Translations under genes and position numbers: made by a program
The notes under the pieces: model-generated
The model's input: the letters and a program-made list of their open reading frames with translations, nothing else
The model's database searches: none
Told to the model about the DNA's origin: nothing
Shown: piece by piece, positions 46,249 through 57,571 of the stretch
Position numbering within the stretch: the first letter of the stretch is position 1
Layout: each line of letters opens with the position of its first letter
DNA from: Guillardia theta CCMP2712
Lineage: Eukaryota; Cryptophyceae; Pyrenomonadales; Geminigeraceae
DNA: 64,000 nt
Assembly (NCBI RefSeq): GCF_000315625.1
Contig: NW_005434611.1
Coordinates: 312,045 to 376,044, forward strand
Reading direction: 5' to 3'

Positions 46249-49200
46249 ATGGCGAAGGAGGGGGGAGGGAGGAGGAGGGAGGAGGAGGAGGAGGAGGGAG
46301 GAGAAGAGGAGAAGAGGCAGTACCAGGGGGAGAAGGGAAGAGGGGCAGACGAAGAAGGCGCATCAAGACCCCCCGAGCATGAGGCCCTTGAGACGAGGCG
46401 GCATGACGACGGTGACCGTCGAGCTCGGGTGACGCCATCTGGGTCGGAGCGAAGCCTCTACGAGGAGTCCATGTGCATTCAAATCGGATCTCACTCCATC
46501 CGGCTCCCGAGCTCCAACGACCTCACCAGGCAGCCAGCTGACGACGATGAGTATGGACCAGCCAACGCTGCCTCCCCAGCAGAGCCATGCGAACTAGTCG
46601 AGCATGGGCGAACCGGACTGCAAGAGCGTCAGCAGGAAGATAAAGAAGAAGCAAGGCAAGGAAGAGACGACGGCATGTGCCTGCGAGGGGAAGCTAAGGA
46701 GCCTCCAGAAGCGGAGGCGGATAGTCTCGTCAACACCGTAGAGGCGCTGGTGAACGAAGGGCTTGAACTCGCCAAGAAGCTTCCTCCGAGGATATTCCAC
46801 CAGGTCTCAGCGGTGAGCGACTAGCATGCTGCTGCTCTTCCTCTCACCCTCCCTCATGCTCACTGCAGGACATCTCTAGCTCCGGGCTGATTCACCAGGC
46901 GCTCAGGTTCTTCCACCAGCATACATCTCTCCCTCGCAAGGTCAGCCCTCCGCTCCCATCCAGCGCTTGACATGCTGCAGGACAAGGTCAGTAGCGTCTC
47001 CTTCCTCTCCTCCTCCTCTTCCCATCCCGTTCGCCGTCAAGTTCCGAAACCCAAGGCGAGGAAGAAGTCTCAAGCTCGTCTGGAGCAGGAGGAGAAGTCC
47101 ATCAGGCAGATCAAGTCGGAGATGATGCGAGAGCGAGCGGAGAAAGCTCGTCCTCCGCGAGTATCTCGCCAGTCTGCTCGACCGCTCGTCTCTATCGAGA
47201 GTGAAGAGGCGATGGAGGGGACGAGGATGATCACCAGCCCGAGATCGGTAGAAGCCTGTCTGCGATGCGGGCTATCACCCCAGCAACTGCTGAGCAGAAG
47301 CATGGAGAGCTTCGCTGAGGTAGGGCTGTCGAAGTTGCGACAGAGGATGAGGTACGAGCACGAGAAGGAGCAGAGGGATGATCGGGTGAGGAGAGTCCTG
47401 CGAACGAGGAAGAGGATCCTCCGGGTAGACTTGGCCGAAAGCCACGATGCTCAAGTGTCAGGAGCTGATACCACGGATGCCGGGGGAGAAAGTGAAGCTG
47501 CTGGACAAGGGAGGGCGCAGAGTTGCGACTCTTTGAGCAGTCGGAGGGATGGTGCCTCCACTGAGTCCAGCTCCATCAAGTTCATCGACGTTGAGAATCG
47601 ATCCTCCTCCTCACCTTACGTCAACAAGTTCCGCTCCACCCTCAGCCGCTCCAAAGTCTCGGCTGACTTCTCTGTCGAAGTATCGCTCGAAGTCACGAGG
47701 AGGAGGACGCGGACGGCGAAGGAGCTGCGAGCTGCCATGGCGGCTGAGAAGACGAGGGCGCAGCTAGAGGAACACATCCGATCCAAGATCAGGGCCAAGG
47801 AGGAGACGTTGAGGAAGAAGCAGCAGGAGCAGCGGATGTACCGCTTTGAGGTCATTCAGCAACGAGATGCTCGACTGAATGCTCGGAGGGCAGCGATCCT
47901 CGAGGAGCAGAGGAAGTGGAGGGAGCAACTAGCTGAGGAGGAGGCTGAAAGGAAGAGAATGTCGTCGAAGAAGCTGCAGGAGGAGAAAGAAATGAAGCTG
48001 GCGCAGAACAGAATCAAGCAGGAGATGGAGAGAGCAAAGGCAAGGGAACAGGAGAGGAAGAGGCTGCTGAAGGAGGAGGCGCGCAAGAAGCAGCAGCAGC
48101 AGCGGAGAGAAGAATTGGAGCAGAAATCTAGAGCGAGGGAGGAGGTTAGAAGGAGGCAGTTGCAGGAGGAGCGAGAAAAGAGGCAAGAGGAAGAGAGAGT
48201 CAAGCAGCTAAGGATGCAGACTGCTCAGGAAACAAGATGCGAGGAGGAGGAAAGAAGGAAAAGAGCTCTAGAGGAGAGGCGGTTGGAAGAGGAGAGAAAG
48301 TTGGAGAGGTTGGAGGAAGAGAGGAGGGCAGCCTTGTTGAAGCGAAAGGAGGAGAAGAAGGTAAGGGAGGAATGGCACGAAGAGGTTCGCCGGAGCAGGC
48401 AGGAGGAGTACAACGAGTGGCTCCATGTGGTTCAAAAGTCGCTGGAGGAGGAGAGGAGCACGCGAAGATTTGACGAGGTGAGGGAGGAGGGAGGAAGGTG
48501 GTGCATGACGTTGCTGTTGCGCAGGCGATGAAAGAAAAGATGAGGAGGATGGAGGATAGGAAAGAGAGGCTCGAGTTGAAGAGGATGGAGGCGATCGGGC
48601 TGCAGGAGAGGCGGTGTAACTACCTTGTCCGTGTGAGGGAGGACAAGGAGAGAAGCCTGAAGGACCTGAAAGAAGGAAGGAGGGCGAGGAAGGAGATCGA
48701 GGACGAGAGGAGGCGGTTGGAGCGACTCACCAAGATCGAGAGAGTGAGGGAGATGAGGAGGGCACAAGAATATCAGAGGCTGTTGCAAGCGAGAGCCAAC
48801 GACCAGGAAGCGCTGCAAGCGAGGTGAGCAGAGGAGAGATGGGGAGAGAGGGAGACGGGGGGAGGGAGGGAGAGGGAGAGGGCTGCGCTCAAGCTAGTGC
48901 AGGCAGAGGTTGGAGAGCAAGAAGAAGGCAAACCACGAGAAGCTGAAGGTGTTGTCGGAGATCGAGAAGGAGAAGGAGGAGGCCAAGCACATGCTGAGCT
49001 TGTTCAACCGCCGACCGCAACAAGTCCTGGGCAAACTTGAGAAGCTCCTGCACAATATGGAAGACAAAGTCAACGAGTCCATACAAGCACCCGACCCCCA
49101 GCCTTCTCCTACTCAACTTTACAGCAAGTTCGGTCCTGTCCCTCCCTCCCGCAAGGCTCTGGTCGCGTCCTCCGGCTCCTCCTTTACCTCGCCGCTCTCG

Positions 49201-50684
49201 AAGCGAGTGAGACGAGGGTCGATGACGCCAACTCGACCCTCTTTGACGGAGACCCTCGACGATCAGCACGTCTCGAGCATTGATGTTGATGGGGTTGAAG
49301 GCAGCTTGGGAGCTGGCGGTGACGGAGGCGATGGACATGCGAAGCAGCAAGAAGTCGTTGAAAGGCAAGAGGAGGAGCAGAGCGAACCTGGTTGCGTCGT
49401 CTCTCCCAGATCCGACGAAGAGAGTCAGTACGGCTATGACGACAATGATTATGACATGGAAGACTCCGCGAGCGACCGCGAGTCCTCCGTCTCTAAACAC
49501 CTTCCGTCCGAACACGAGGAGGACGAGCCTGGCGGTGTTGGAAGAAACGACACGTTTGAAGAGGACGAGGACGAGGACGAGGATAGACGAGGGAAGGGGT
49601 ATCATCGAAACATGTGCAAGGAGGAGGAGGAGGAGGAGGAGGAGGAGGAGGAGGAGGAGGAGGAGGAGGAGGAGGAGGAGGAGGGTGTGGATTCTCACAA
49701 CTCGTCGTTTAGCTCTCTGCATGATGATCATTCGCCAGCACTCGAGGACTTTGAAGTGGATGAAGAAGAAGAAGGCAGAGGTCGCAAGAAAGCAGCATCA
49801 TCAGCTGGAGGAGGAGGAGGAGGAGGAGATCCAATGACAGGAAGTCTCGCGCAGGTGTCGGGGTTAAGCGGATGGGAGGCGAAGTCCTTGGAGCAGGAGA
49901 GTTTCGGGATTGAACGAGGGAGGGGGGAGGAAGGGAAGGAGCTGCTCATGGAGCTCAGGGAGCTTCTCCTGCTCCTTCCTCCTGCCTCTGCCCGACCCAT
50001 AGTTTCCTCTCTTCTCCTCAAGGATACTCCTCTCACCGCGTCCCTGCGGCTTCAGCTGTTGCAAGGGGAGGAGACGGCAGAGGCTGCTGACGCCTCTCCG
50101 AGGAAGAAGCGACTCCACCAGACGCCCAGCAGCATTAAGACCTTCCGACGCTCTCCCTCCTCTCAGACTTTGCGGTCAAGGCCTTCTCAACCTCCTCCTA
50201 CCGCAACAACTGCAACAACAGCAGCAACAGTCGAACGACTGGTCGCCTCCTCTCCCTACGTCGTCAGGTTCAAGTCGCCCAAACGACGAGGAGGAGGAGA
50301 AGCGCTCGAGGACGGGGAGCCTTTCTCCCTCCAGGCCCTCTCTCCCTCTAGGCCTGACCCTCATACCGTCCTCTCTCACAGCAGCTTCAAGCTCAGCCGA
50401 CGGGATCGCCAGCTCCCCCGTGGCCTCGCGAGCTTCCTCGAGCCTGAGGCCTCAAGTCCCACCAGACTTCGAGTGATTCAGGTAGGCCTACTGCTGTTGC
50501 TCTCCCTCTCCCTCTCCCTCTCCCTCTCCCTCCCCTTCTTCTCTTCAACTCTGACTTCTTCCCTCCCCTTTCTCCTCACCTCTCTTCCTCTCGCTCCCAT
50601 CCTGACGAGCGGCAGGTGCGAGGCAGCAAGTGGCTGCAGGCCAAGGAGGAGGCGCAGCTCGTGGATCCCTGGATGAGCCTGTGA
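46249..50684 (+). CDS. Large coiled-coil protein with acidic and Ser-rich C-terminal half
   Basis: Several exons. The likely start MAKEGGGRRR (46249) leads to a charged stretch, SMCIQIGSHSIRLPSSND and ALVNEGLELAKKLPPRIFHQ, then SSGLIHQALRFFHQHTS (about 46869-46940). Exon about 47020-48478 has a Ser/Thr-rich region with RSVEACLRCGLSPQQLLSRS and then 250 residues of Arg/Glu/Lys single-helix coiled coil (RAQLEEHIRSKIRAKEETLR onward). Coiled coil continues to about 48823 and from 48909 (ESKKKANHEKLKVLSEIEKE), followed by acidic blocks including a poly-Glu run at 49620-49684, and Ser/Arg-rich segments (SIKTFRRSPSSQTLRSRPSQ). The last exon (about 50617) ends LVDPWMSL. At that point GTGAGT could also be a donor to an exon ending at about 50770. 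No catalytic domain; likely a cytoskeleton- or centrosome-associated scaffold. Confidence 0.6.
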
Positions 50685-50802
50685 GTCCTTGATGACTTCA
50701 TTCTCCTCCTCTCACTCCTCGCAGTCTCAGACAGGTCACGTCCCCTTCCCTCGAGTGTCGCAGCCCCTAGAAGGCTCTGACGCTGAGCAGGCGGACTGAT
50801 GC

Positions 50803-51266
50803 AGTCCATGCAGTCTCGCTTATCTTTCAGCTCCATGTAGTCTCGCTTATCTTTCAGCTCCATGCAGTCTCGCTTATCTTTCAGCTCCATGCAGTCTCGC
50901 TTATCTTTCAGCTCCATGTAGTCTCGCTTATCTTTCAGCTCCATGTTCTTTCAGCTCCATGCACCATGTAGTCTCGCTTATCTTTCAGCTCCATGCAGTC
51001 TCGCTTATCTTCCAGCTCCATGCAGTCTCGCTTATCTTTCAGCTCCATGCAGTCTCGCTTATCTTCCAGCTCCATGCAGTCTCGCTTATCTTTCAGCTCC
51101 ATGCAGTCTCGCTTATCTTTCAGCTCCATGCAGTCTCGCTTATCTTTCAGCTCCATGCAGTCTCGCTTATCTTTCAGCTCCATGCAGTCTCGCTTATCTT
51201 TCAGCTCCATGCAGTCTCGCTTATCTTCCAGCTCCATGCAGTCTCGCTTATCTTTCAGCTCCATCT
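50803..51266. repeat. 27-bp minisatellite
   Basis: About 17 tandem units of a 27-bp sequence containing CAGTCTCGCTTATCTTTCAG, with one irregular spot near 50940-50970. Being nine codons long, it is open on both strands; the minus strand reads MELKDKRDC repeated, with K/E and C/Y variants. No surrounding gene structure ties it to a protein. Confidence 0.9.
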
Positions 51267-51600
51267 AGTATTTCCTCTACCAAGTCCCAGATAGCAGTTG
51301 CTACGACCACAGGGAGCAGTTGCTTCTGATACTGGTTGACTGAGTCTATTATAGAATGAGCAGACTATAGAGAGTGAAGAGAGTTCTGGTCGCTACTAGT
51401 CTCAGACTGACTACTAGCGACCACATTGACATCCGTGAGGTTTTGCTCAACATAGACAAGAGGGAGAGTGAGCGAGACGGTGAGCGGCAGGGGCTTGTTT
51501 GACGTTTACAGTCGAAAGACCAGAAGCAAGTCAAACAAGATTGAAGGTTGATGAACGCGATGGCAGCAGCTGCTTCATGTCAGTCTGATGGCCGACAAAC
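51267..51600. other. Intergenic spacer
   Basis: Between the 27-bp array and the ankyrin gene stop. It contains short palindromic repeats of the type CTAGTCTCAGACTGACTAGC near 51395-51420. No gene supported. Confidence 0.5.
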
Positions 51601-52913
51601 TCAGAGCACGACCTGCTTCACTTGTTGCACCTGCTTCGCCTCCTCATCAGCGAGCGTCGAGCTCATCTCAGGCGTCTGCATAGGCTCGCGGTGCCTTGCG
51701 AGGTAGTCGCGAGGCCTAAGGGCGGGGTCAGGCTGGGAGGGAGAGGCAGGTCGACCTGAGCGAATGAGGCATGCTCTGACGCCCTCGGAAGCCTCCCTCC
51801 CGCTCCTTCACCTCCTGGAACATGCTCCAGATCTCCTGCCTGACACCAGCCTCACCCTCCTCACTCCTTCCTCTCTCCTCAGCTCAACCTCTTCTCGACG
51901 TCCTCAGCCATGTCTTCATGGCGATACCAGAACCCAGCTGCATGCCAGCTGTTGTTGCCTTCCAAGTTTCGTATCTCCCAGTCAGCTCCCGCCATCAGCA
52001 GCTGTCTCGCGGCTTCCGCGTGCCTGTCGGGTCTCGTGAGGCGACTGGCAGCATGGGAGGGAGGGTGAGCAAGTACCCATGAGCGACCGCGAGGTGCAGA
52101 GGCGTCTCAAGCCTCCAGTCCTGCACGTCCACCGCCGCAGAGGCCTCAAGCAAGCTCGCGACGATGATCGGCATCCCCGACAAACAGGCTGCATGCAGAG
52201 GAGTTCGGAGCTGAGAGTCGCTGACGTTGACATGGGCGCTGGCTTCAACAAGAGCCTTGACGGCTGACGAGTTTCCCGCAAGAGCAGCGACATGCAAGCA
52301 GGTCCTGCTGCCTGAGTCTCTTGCGTTGGTTGACGCCCCCAGCTGCAGCAAGCACTTGAGTGCTCCGGTTTTTCTGCTCTTGGCTGCAAGATGTGTCGGC
52401 AGCGTGTCGTTGGAGAAGGTCTGCAAGTAGTGACAGCATGAGGGATGGGCTCGACAGATCTCCACTAGCTTCTGTCTGTCGTCGTTGAGGATCGCCTCCT
52501 CCAGGGCAGAGCTCGTTTCTCTGCTCTCCTTGTCAGGCCTCGAGCTCGACGCGATCCAACCCTAGCGGCATCAGCAGAGTCACTTCCTCCCGCCCTCCCT
52601 CCCTCCTTCACCTCGTTTCGCTGCAGCTCGCCTGTCAGCTCGTTCAGAGGCTGCCTACCCGAGTGTTGCTGCTGCGTCAGCCAATGCTGGCGGCACGTCA
52701 GGTCAAGCAGAGGCACAGGCGGGTGACCTGGTCGAGGAGGAGGACCGTACAGGTCGGGGAGTGAGCGACGAGGGTCTCGACGGGAGGAGCAGCTCCAGAG
52801 CCCTGGCTCGATCCGGTCATCATGCGACGAGGAGAGGCAGAGGGGAGGAGGCGAACCTGACCGGCAGACCAGTGCAAGTGACTGGGTTCCGCTCGTATGG
52901 TGCCTCTCAGCAC
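51601..52913 (-). CDS. Ankyrin-repeat protein
   Basis: Minus-strand gene of several exons. The N-terminal exon (from 52913) reads MLRGTIRAEPSHLHWSAGQV, then ETLVAHSPTCTVLLLDQ; the second has HWLTQQQHSGRQPLNELTGE. The main exon (about 52065-52530) has LEEAILNDDRQKLVEICRAH and then ankyrin units: TLPTHLAAKSRKTGALKCLL, SRTCLHVAALAGNSSAVKAL, LRTPLHAACLSGMPIIVASL, LETPLHLAVAHG. A 32-nt or longer intron leads to AEAARQLLMAGADWEIRNLE and WHAAGFWYRHEDMAEDVEKR. The C-terminus ends EEAKQVQQVKQVVL at 51601. Four to five repeats form a protein-binding scaffold. The 5' exon boundaries are approximate. Confidence 0.75.
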
Positions 52914-53370
52914 AAAGAAAAGCTTGGGCTCTGACTTGTCAGCTACGACCTGCTACTTGTCAAGGATCAGAGATCAGAGCTCGATGCTGTCACTTGGCCC
53001 TGACGAAAGTGATGAGCGTGGATTTCATTCTCTATCTTCTTTCGGGCGTGACAATTCAGCGAATGAAACAAGTCGGTGTGTTGCAGGAAGCGATGAAAGT
53101 TCCTCCGTGCCAGCGATCCAAGTTGAGCCACCTGAAGTTGTGTGACCTCTCAGCTATAAAGCACACGAGCCTTACTCTCCTCTCGGCGCTCCTCGTGTCA
53201 AACTGCTCCTCCCACCCCTTCGGCGAACTTTCTGAGACGTTTCCAAAGGAACCATAAGTGTAAGATTGGACTTGCACGGGACGAGACTGTATCATCAAGG
53301 TCCTGATATCGCAATGACAGTCAGTCTGTTTGTGAAGCGCTATCTGCTAGCAGTCTTTGCACTTCTCCAA
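52914..53370. other. Intergenic, nothing clear
   Basis: Short ORFs on both strands without recognisable domains. Probably the 5' side of the ankyrin gene. Confidence 0.4.
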
Positions 53371-53371
53371 G

Positions 53372-53793
<422 letters not shown>

Positions 53794-53924
53794 TCTTCCC
53801 CTTCACCGGAAATAAAGTCAGCAGGCAAAGGTCTGTCTAGTAGGTCCTGAGGCGCAATCACGGACAAGCTTCAACCTGCTATGCCGCGCTTGCACCCTGC
53901 TGCCCATAGCTAGCTATCCTACTG

Positions 53925-55078
53925 TGTCTGACATGTACTCTTACACCTCCTACTGTATCTCTCATGTATACTCTTACACCTCCTACTCTATCTGTCATGT
54001 ACTCTTACACCTCCTACTGTATCTCTCATGTATACTCTTACACCTCCTACTCTATCTGTCATGTACTCTTACACCTCCTACTCTATCTCTCATGTATACT
54101 CTTACACCTCCTACTCTATCTGTCATGTACTCTTACACCTCCTACTGTATCTCTCATGTATACTCTTACACCTCCTACTGTATCTCTCATGTACTCTTAC
54201 ACCTCCTACTGTATCTCTCATGTATACTCTTACACCTCCTACTGTATCTGTCATGTACTCTTACACCTCCTACTGTATCTCTCATGTATACTCTTACACC
54301 TCCTACTGTATCTGTCATGTATACTCTTACACCTCCTACTGTATCTCTCATGTACTCTTACACCTCCTACTCTACCTGTCATGTATACTCTTACACCTCC
54401 TACTGTATCTCTCATGTACTCTTACACCTCCTACTGTATCTCTCATGTATACTCTTACACCTCCTACTCTATCTGTCATGTACTCTTACACCTCCTACTG
54501 TATCTGTCATGTACTCTTACACCTCCTACTCTATCTGTCATGTATACTCTTACACCTCCTACTCTATCTCTCATGTACTCTTACACCTCCTACTCTATCT
54601 GTCATGTATACTCTTACACCTCCTACTCTATCTCTCATGTACTCTTACACCTCCTACTCTATCTGTCATGTATACTCTTACACCTCCTACTGTATCTGTC
54701 ATGTACTCTTACACCTCCTACTCTATCTGTCATGTATACTCTTACACCTCCTACTGTATCTGTCATGTACTCTTACACCTCCTACTGTATCTCTCATGTA
54801 TACTTTTACACCTCCTACTGTATCTGTCATGTACTCTTACACCTCCTACTCTATCTGTCATGTATACTCTTACACCTCCTACTGTATCTGTCATGTACTC
54901 TTACACCTCCTACTCTATCTGTCATGTACTCTTACACCTCCTACTGTATCTGTCATGTACTCTTACACCTCCTACTGTATCTGTCATGTACTCTTACACC
55001 TCCTACTCTATCTGTCATGTACTCTTACACCTCCTACTCTATCTGTCATGTACACTCTTACACCTCCTACTCTATTAG
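53925..55078. repeat. 31/33-bp minisatellite
   Basis: About 36 tandem units around CTCTTACACCTCCTACTGTA, in a 31-bp form (spacer CATGTACT) and a 33-bp form (CATGTATACT) that largely alternate in the first two thirds and become mostly 31-bp at the end. Two C/G sites vary independently. All three plus-strand frames are open for over 1 kb because no unit contains a stop. There is no codon-like bias between frames, so I do not call a gene. Confidence 0.93.
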
Positions 55079-55148
55079 CAGTCAATTCAGGTGAGAGATA
55101 GGAGCAAGCATAAGTGCTAACGTGTAACGTGTAACCAGTAACTGTATA

Positions 55149-55262
55149 CGTACATGTTCTATACATACATGTTCTATACGTACATGTTCTACACATACAT
55201 GTTCTATACGTACATGTTCTATACGTACATGTTCTATACGTACATGTTCTATACGACATGTT
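55149..55262. repeat. 15-bp ACATGT array
   Basis: Seven to eight units of TACATGTTCTATACG, each holding the palindrome ACATGT. Directly downstream of the 31/33-bp array and 50 bp from the GH47 stop codon. Confidence 0.85.
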
Positions 55263-55311
55263 CTCATCGTCGTGTTGCTAGTAAACCGCTGGAGTTCTCT
55301 CGCTCATTTAT

Positions 55312-57114
55312 TTAGACCATGTGATGCCTCCCCAGCCTCCTCCGCTTCAAGAACGACCGTATCCTCTGAACCAGCGCCCTCTTGAGCCAGGCAAGACTGA
55401 CACATCGGCAACGATGCAGACAAGTCAGCAGCAGCAACAAGAGCATCAAGTTTTCGGGTGACAGGAGGAACAAGTCGATTGAAGAGCTCACGCACTCGCT
55501 GTGATATCTGCTGACTCCTTGTCGGTCGCAACGGTTGTACCTTGCTAGGGGGTGTGCTTCCGTCGTGAAGACAAAGTCATCCAAAGACACAGCAGCATCG
55601 TCGAAGATCAGATACAAGTACTTGAGAGTCTCTGCAATGAAGTAGGAAGGCATATTGTCATTCTTGGACCCATTCACGTCGTTGACGTTCACAAGGCCCG
55701 AGTAGCCTCCGGACTCAACTTTGCAGTATTTCTCGATGCTGCGAAAGATTTCCCAGGCGATCTCGCGGTATCTCCCGTCCTTGGTGACTCGGAAGAGGAT
55801 GAACAGACTCTCGACGGTCTCAGGGCGGAGGAGGTACTCGGGTGAGTTCGCCGTGAACTGATCACCGCACACGCTCCCAGTGTCAGGCGCGAGGCCAGTA
55901 GGAGAAGCTTGATAGAGGTAGATACAGGACTCCATGAGCCGCCTCGCCAGGCTCAGCTGAGAGCTCCTGTTGCCCTTGAGTTGAGAGGCTCCCAGCGCGA
56001 GCATTCCAGGAACAAAGCAAGTGAGGTGCTCATAGTCGCAGCGGCGGTTGACGAGGAAGTCAACGCCATGCACGCGGCGGATCAGCTGGTTGGCATGTCC
56101 GTCAAGGAGGCGAGAGGTGAGCCACTCGTACATGTCGACCAGCTGAGAGCGCGACGAGCTCTGCAGCAGCTGCTCTTTCAGCAAGTACTCGAAGAAGGAA
56201 TCCCCTCCGCTCCCGAGCGTCGCCTCGCTGCCTTCCAGCTGATTGAACAAGGGGCGGTAGGAGCGGGAGAGTCGGGGAGGAGTATCCCACCATAGCGGCA
56301 GAGGCTTCGAGCTGTTCCTGCCCCCCAACTTCTTCCATGCCGCATGAATCTCGGCGAGCACTCGGTCGGCAGCCTCCTCGTACCGCCGCGCTCCCGTCTC
56401 TCTGGTCAAGTAGCGGAGCTCCGGGCCCATGGACCCGATGCCCACCAAGGAGTTTCTCCATATGGCCGAGTCGTAGGAGGCCCGGATGAAGTCCATCGTC
56501 CTGCTCACCAGCCACGTCACCGGCCGTCGCTTCCGATCGACGAAGCGGAAGTGCATGTACGGCAGGCCCGATGGGTTCTGCATCGCCTCCAGGACGTTGT
56601 CTGCTGCTCGGCTCGCCAAGTCTAGGAATCGAGCATCGCCGGTGAGGGAGTGAACGCTGAGAAGACCTCCCACGATCCTGATGTGATACTCGAACACCTT
56701 GCTCGGAAAGATGGCGTCCCCAGGCACTCCCCCTGCGAGCACTTGCTGCGCCGCCTCGTGAAACAGGTCCTGGCAGCCCGAGAGGTACAAGGTGTCGAGA
56801 GAGTCGAAGAGCGTCAGCCTCGCGTTCATCCAGTTGTCCACCCCCCGAGACACAGGCTTCAGGTCATCCCCCAGCCTCCCATACTTCATGTACCCGCTCC
56901 ATGCATGCCGGATCGCTTCCCGTACCTGAGCCCGTCTGGACGCGAGGGTCAGGGTCAGGGGGGCGGGAAGGGCAAGGGAGCGCTGTGGTGGAAGGGGAGG
57001 AGGGAGAGAGGGAGCATCAGGAAGATGAGGCGAGCATCGGGTGAGTGAGAGGAGGAGGAGGAGGAGGAGGAGGAGGAGTCGCTCCGTACGCTTGCTGCCA
57101 TATCGCCATGCCAT
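55312..57114 (-). CDS. GH47 class I alpha-1,2-mannosidase
   Basis: Single uninterrupted 600-residue frame. A short basic head and a Leu-rich span ([13 protein letters not shown]) form a signal anchor typical of ER/Golgi type II glycosidases. Family landmarks in order: AIRHAWSGYMKYGRLGDDLK, TLFDSLDTLYLSG, YHIRIVGGLLSVHSLTGD, LGSGGDSFFEYLLKEQLLQ, HLTCFVPGMLALGA, EYLLRPETVESLFILFRVT, NMPSYFIAETLKYLYLIFDD and VFTTEAHPLAR, whose Thr coordinates calcium in solved members. The enzyme trims mannose from N-glycans in the ER or Golgi. Unusual: no intron in an intron-rich neighbourhood, and about 75 extra residues after TTEAHPL with a second hydrophobic stretch (LMLLLLLLTCLH) and a basic end. Divergent from KIN17. 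Confidence 0.93.
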   Translation of the reverse strand: MAWRYGSKRTERLLLLLLLLLLSLTRCSPHLPDAPSLPPPLPPQRSLALPAPLTLTLASRRAQVREAIRHAWSGYMKYGRLGDDLKPVSRGVDNWMNARLTLFDSLDTLYLSGCQDLFHEAAQQVLAGGVPGDAIFPSKVFEYHIRIVGGLLSVHSLTGDARFLDLASRAADNVLEAMQNPSGLPYMHFRFVDRKRRPVTWLVSRTMDFIRASYDSAIWRNSLVGIGSMGPELRYLTRETGARRYEEAADRVLAEIHAAWKKLGGRNSSKPLPLWWDTPPRLSRSYRPLFNQLEGSEATLGSGGDSFFEYLLKEQLLQSSSRSQLVDMYEWLTSRLLDGHANQLIRRVHGVDFLVNRRCDYEHLTCFVPGMLALGASQLKGNRSSQLSLARRLMESCIYLYQASPTGLAPDTGSVCGDQFTANSPEYLLRPETVESLFILFRVTKDGRYREIAWEIFRSIEKYCKVESGGYSGLVNVNDVNGSKNDNMPSYFIAETLKYLYLIFDDAAVSLDDFVFTTEAHPLARYNRCDRQGVSRYHSECVSSSIDLFLLSPENLMLLLLLLTCLHRCRCVSLAWLKRALVQRIRSFLKRRRLGRHHMV

Positions 57115-57224
57115 GCACCACTCATTAAAATTGATGAATAGTTTTACTCAACAACACCATGAAGCAGCTGTGGAGCTGCGATGCTGGCCCGGAAAGGAGA
57201 AGGGGAGAGAGGGAGGGAAGATGA

Positions 57225-57505
57225 GAAGATAACAAGATGAGGAGATGAGAAGATGAGAAGATGAGAAGATGAGAAGATGAGAAGATGAGGAGATGAGGAG
57301 ATGAGAAGATGAGAAGATGAGAAGATGAGAAGATGAGAAGATGAGAAGATGAGAAGATGAGAAGATGAGAAGATGAGGAGATGAGAAGATGAGAAGATGA
57401 GAAGATGAGAAGATGAGAAGAAAAGAAGATGAGGAGATGAGGAGATGAGAAGAAAAGAAGATGAGGAGATAAGAAGATGAGGAGATAAGAAGATGAGAAG
57501 ACAGG
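57225..57505. repeat. GATGAGAA octamer repeat in a divergent promoter
   Basis: About 280 bp of GATGAGAA units with GATGAGGA and AAAAGAAGATG variants. It fills most of the 457 bp between the GH47 start (57114, minus) and the KIN17 start (57572, plus). Confidence 0.9.
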
Positions 57506-57571
57506 GAAATGCAACTGATGCATAGATCTGTTTTTATTGTAGATTGCTCTCTCACAACTTGTAGCAGGAAA

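Noticed and set aside
50803-51266. CRISPR-like array
   Set aside because: Units are directly tandem with no unique spacers, and the genome is eukaryotic. The 15-bp and 31/33-bp arrays fail for the same reason.
53924-55101. Three overlapping ORFs of more than 350 codons
   Set aside because: All three frames are equally open because the 31/33-bp unit lacks stops; the products are Leu/Ser/Tyr/Thr repeats.
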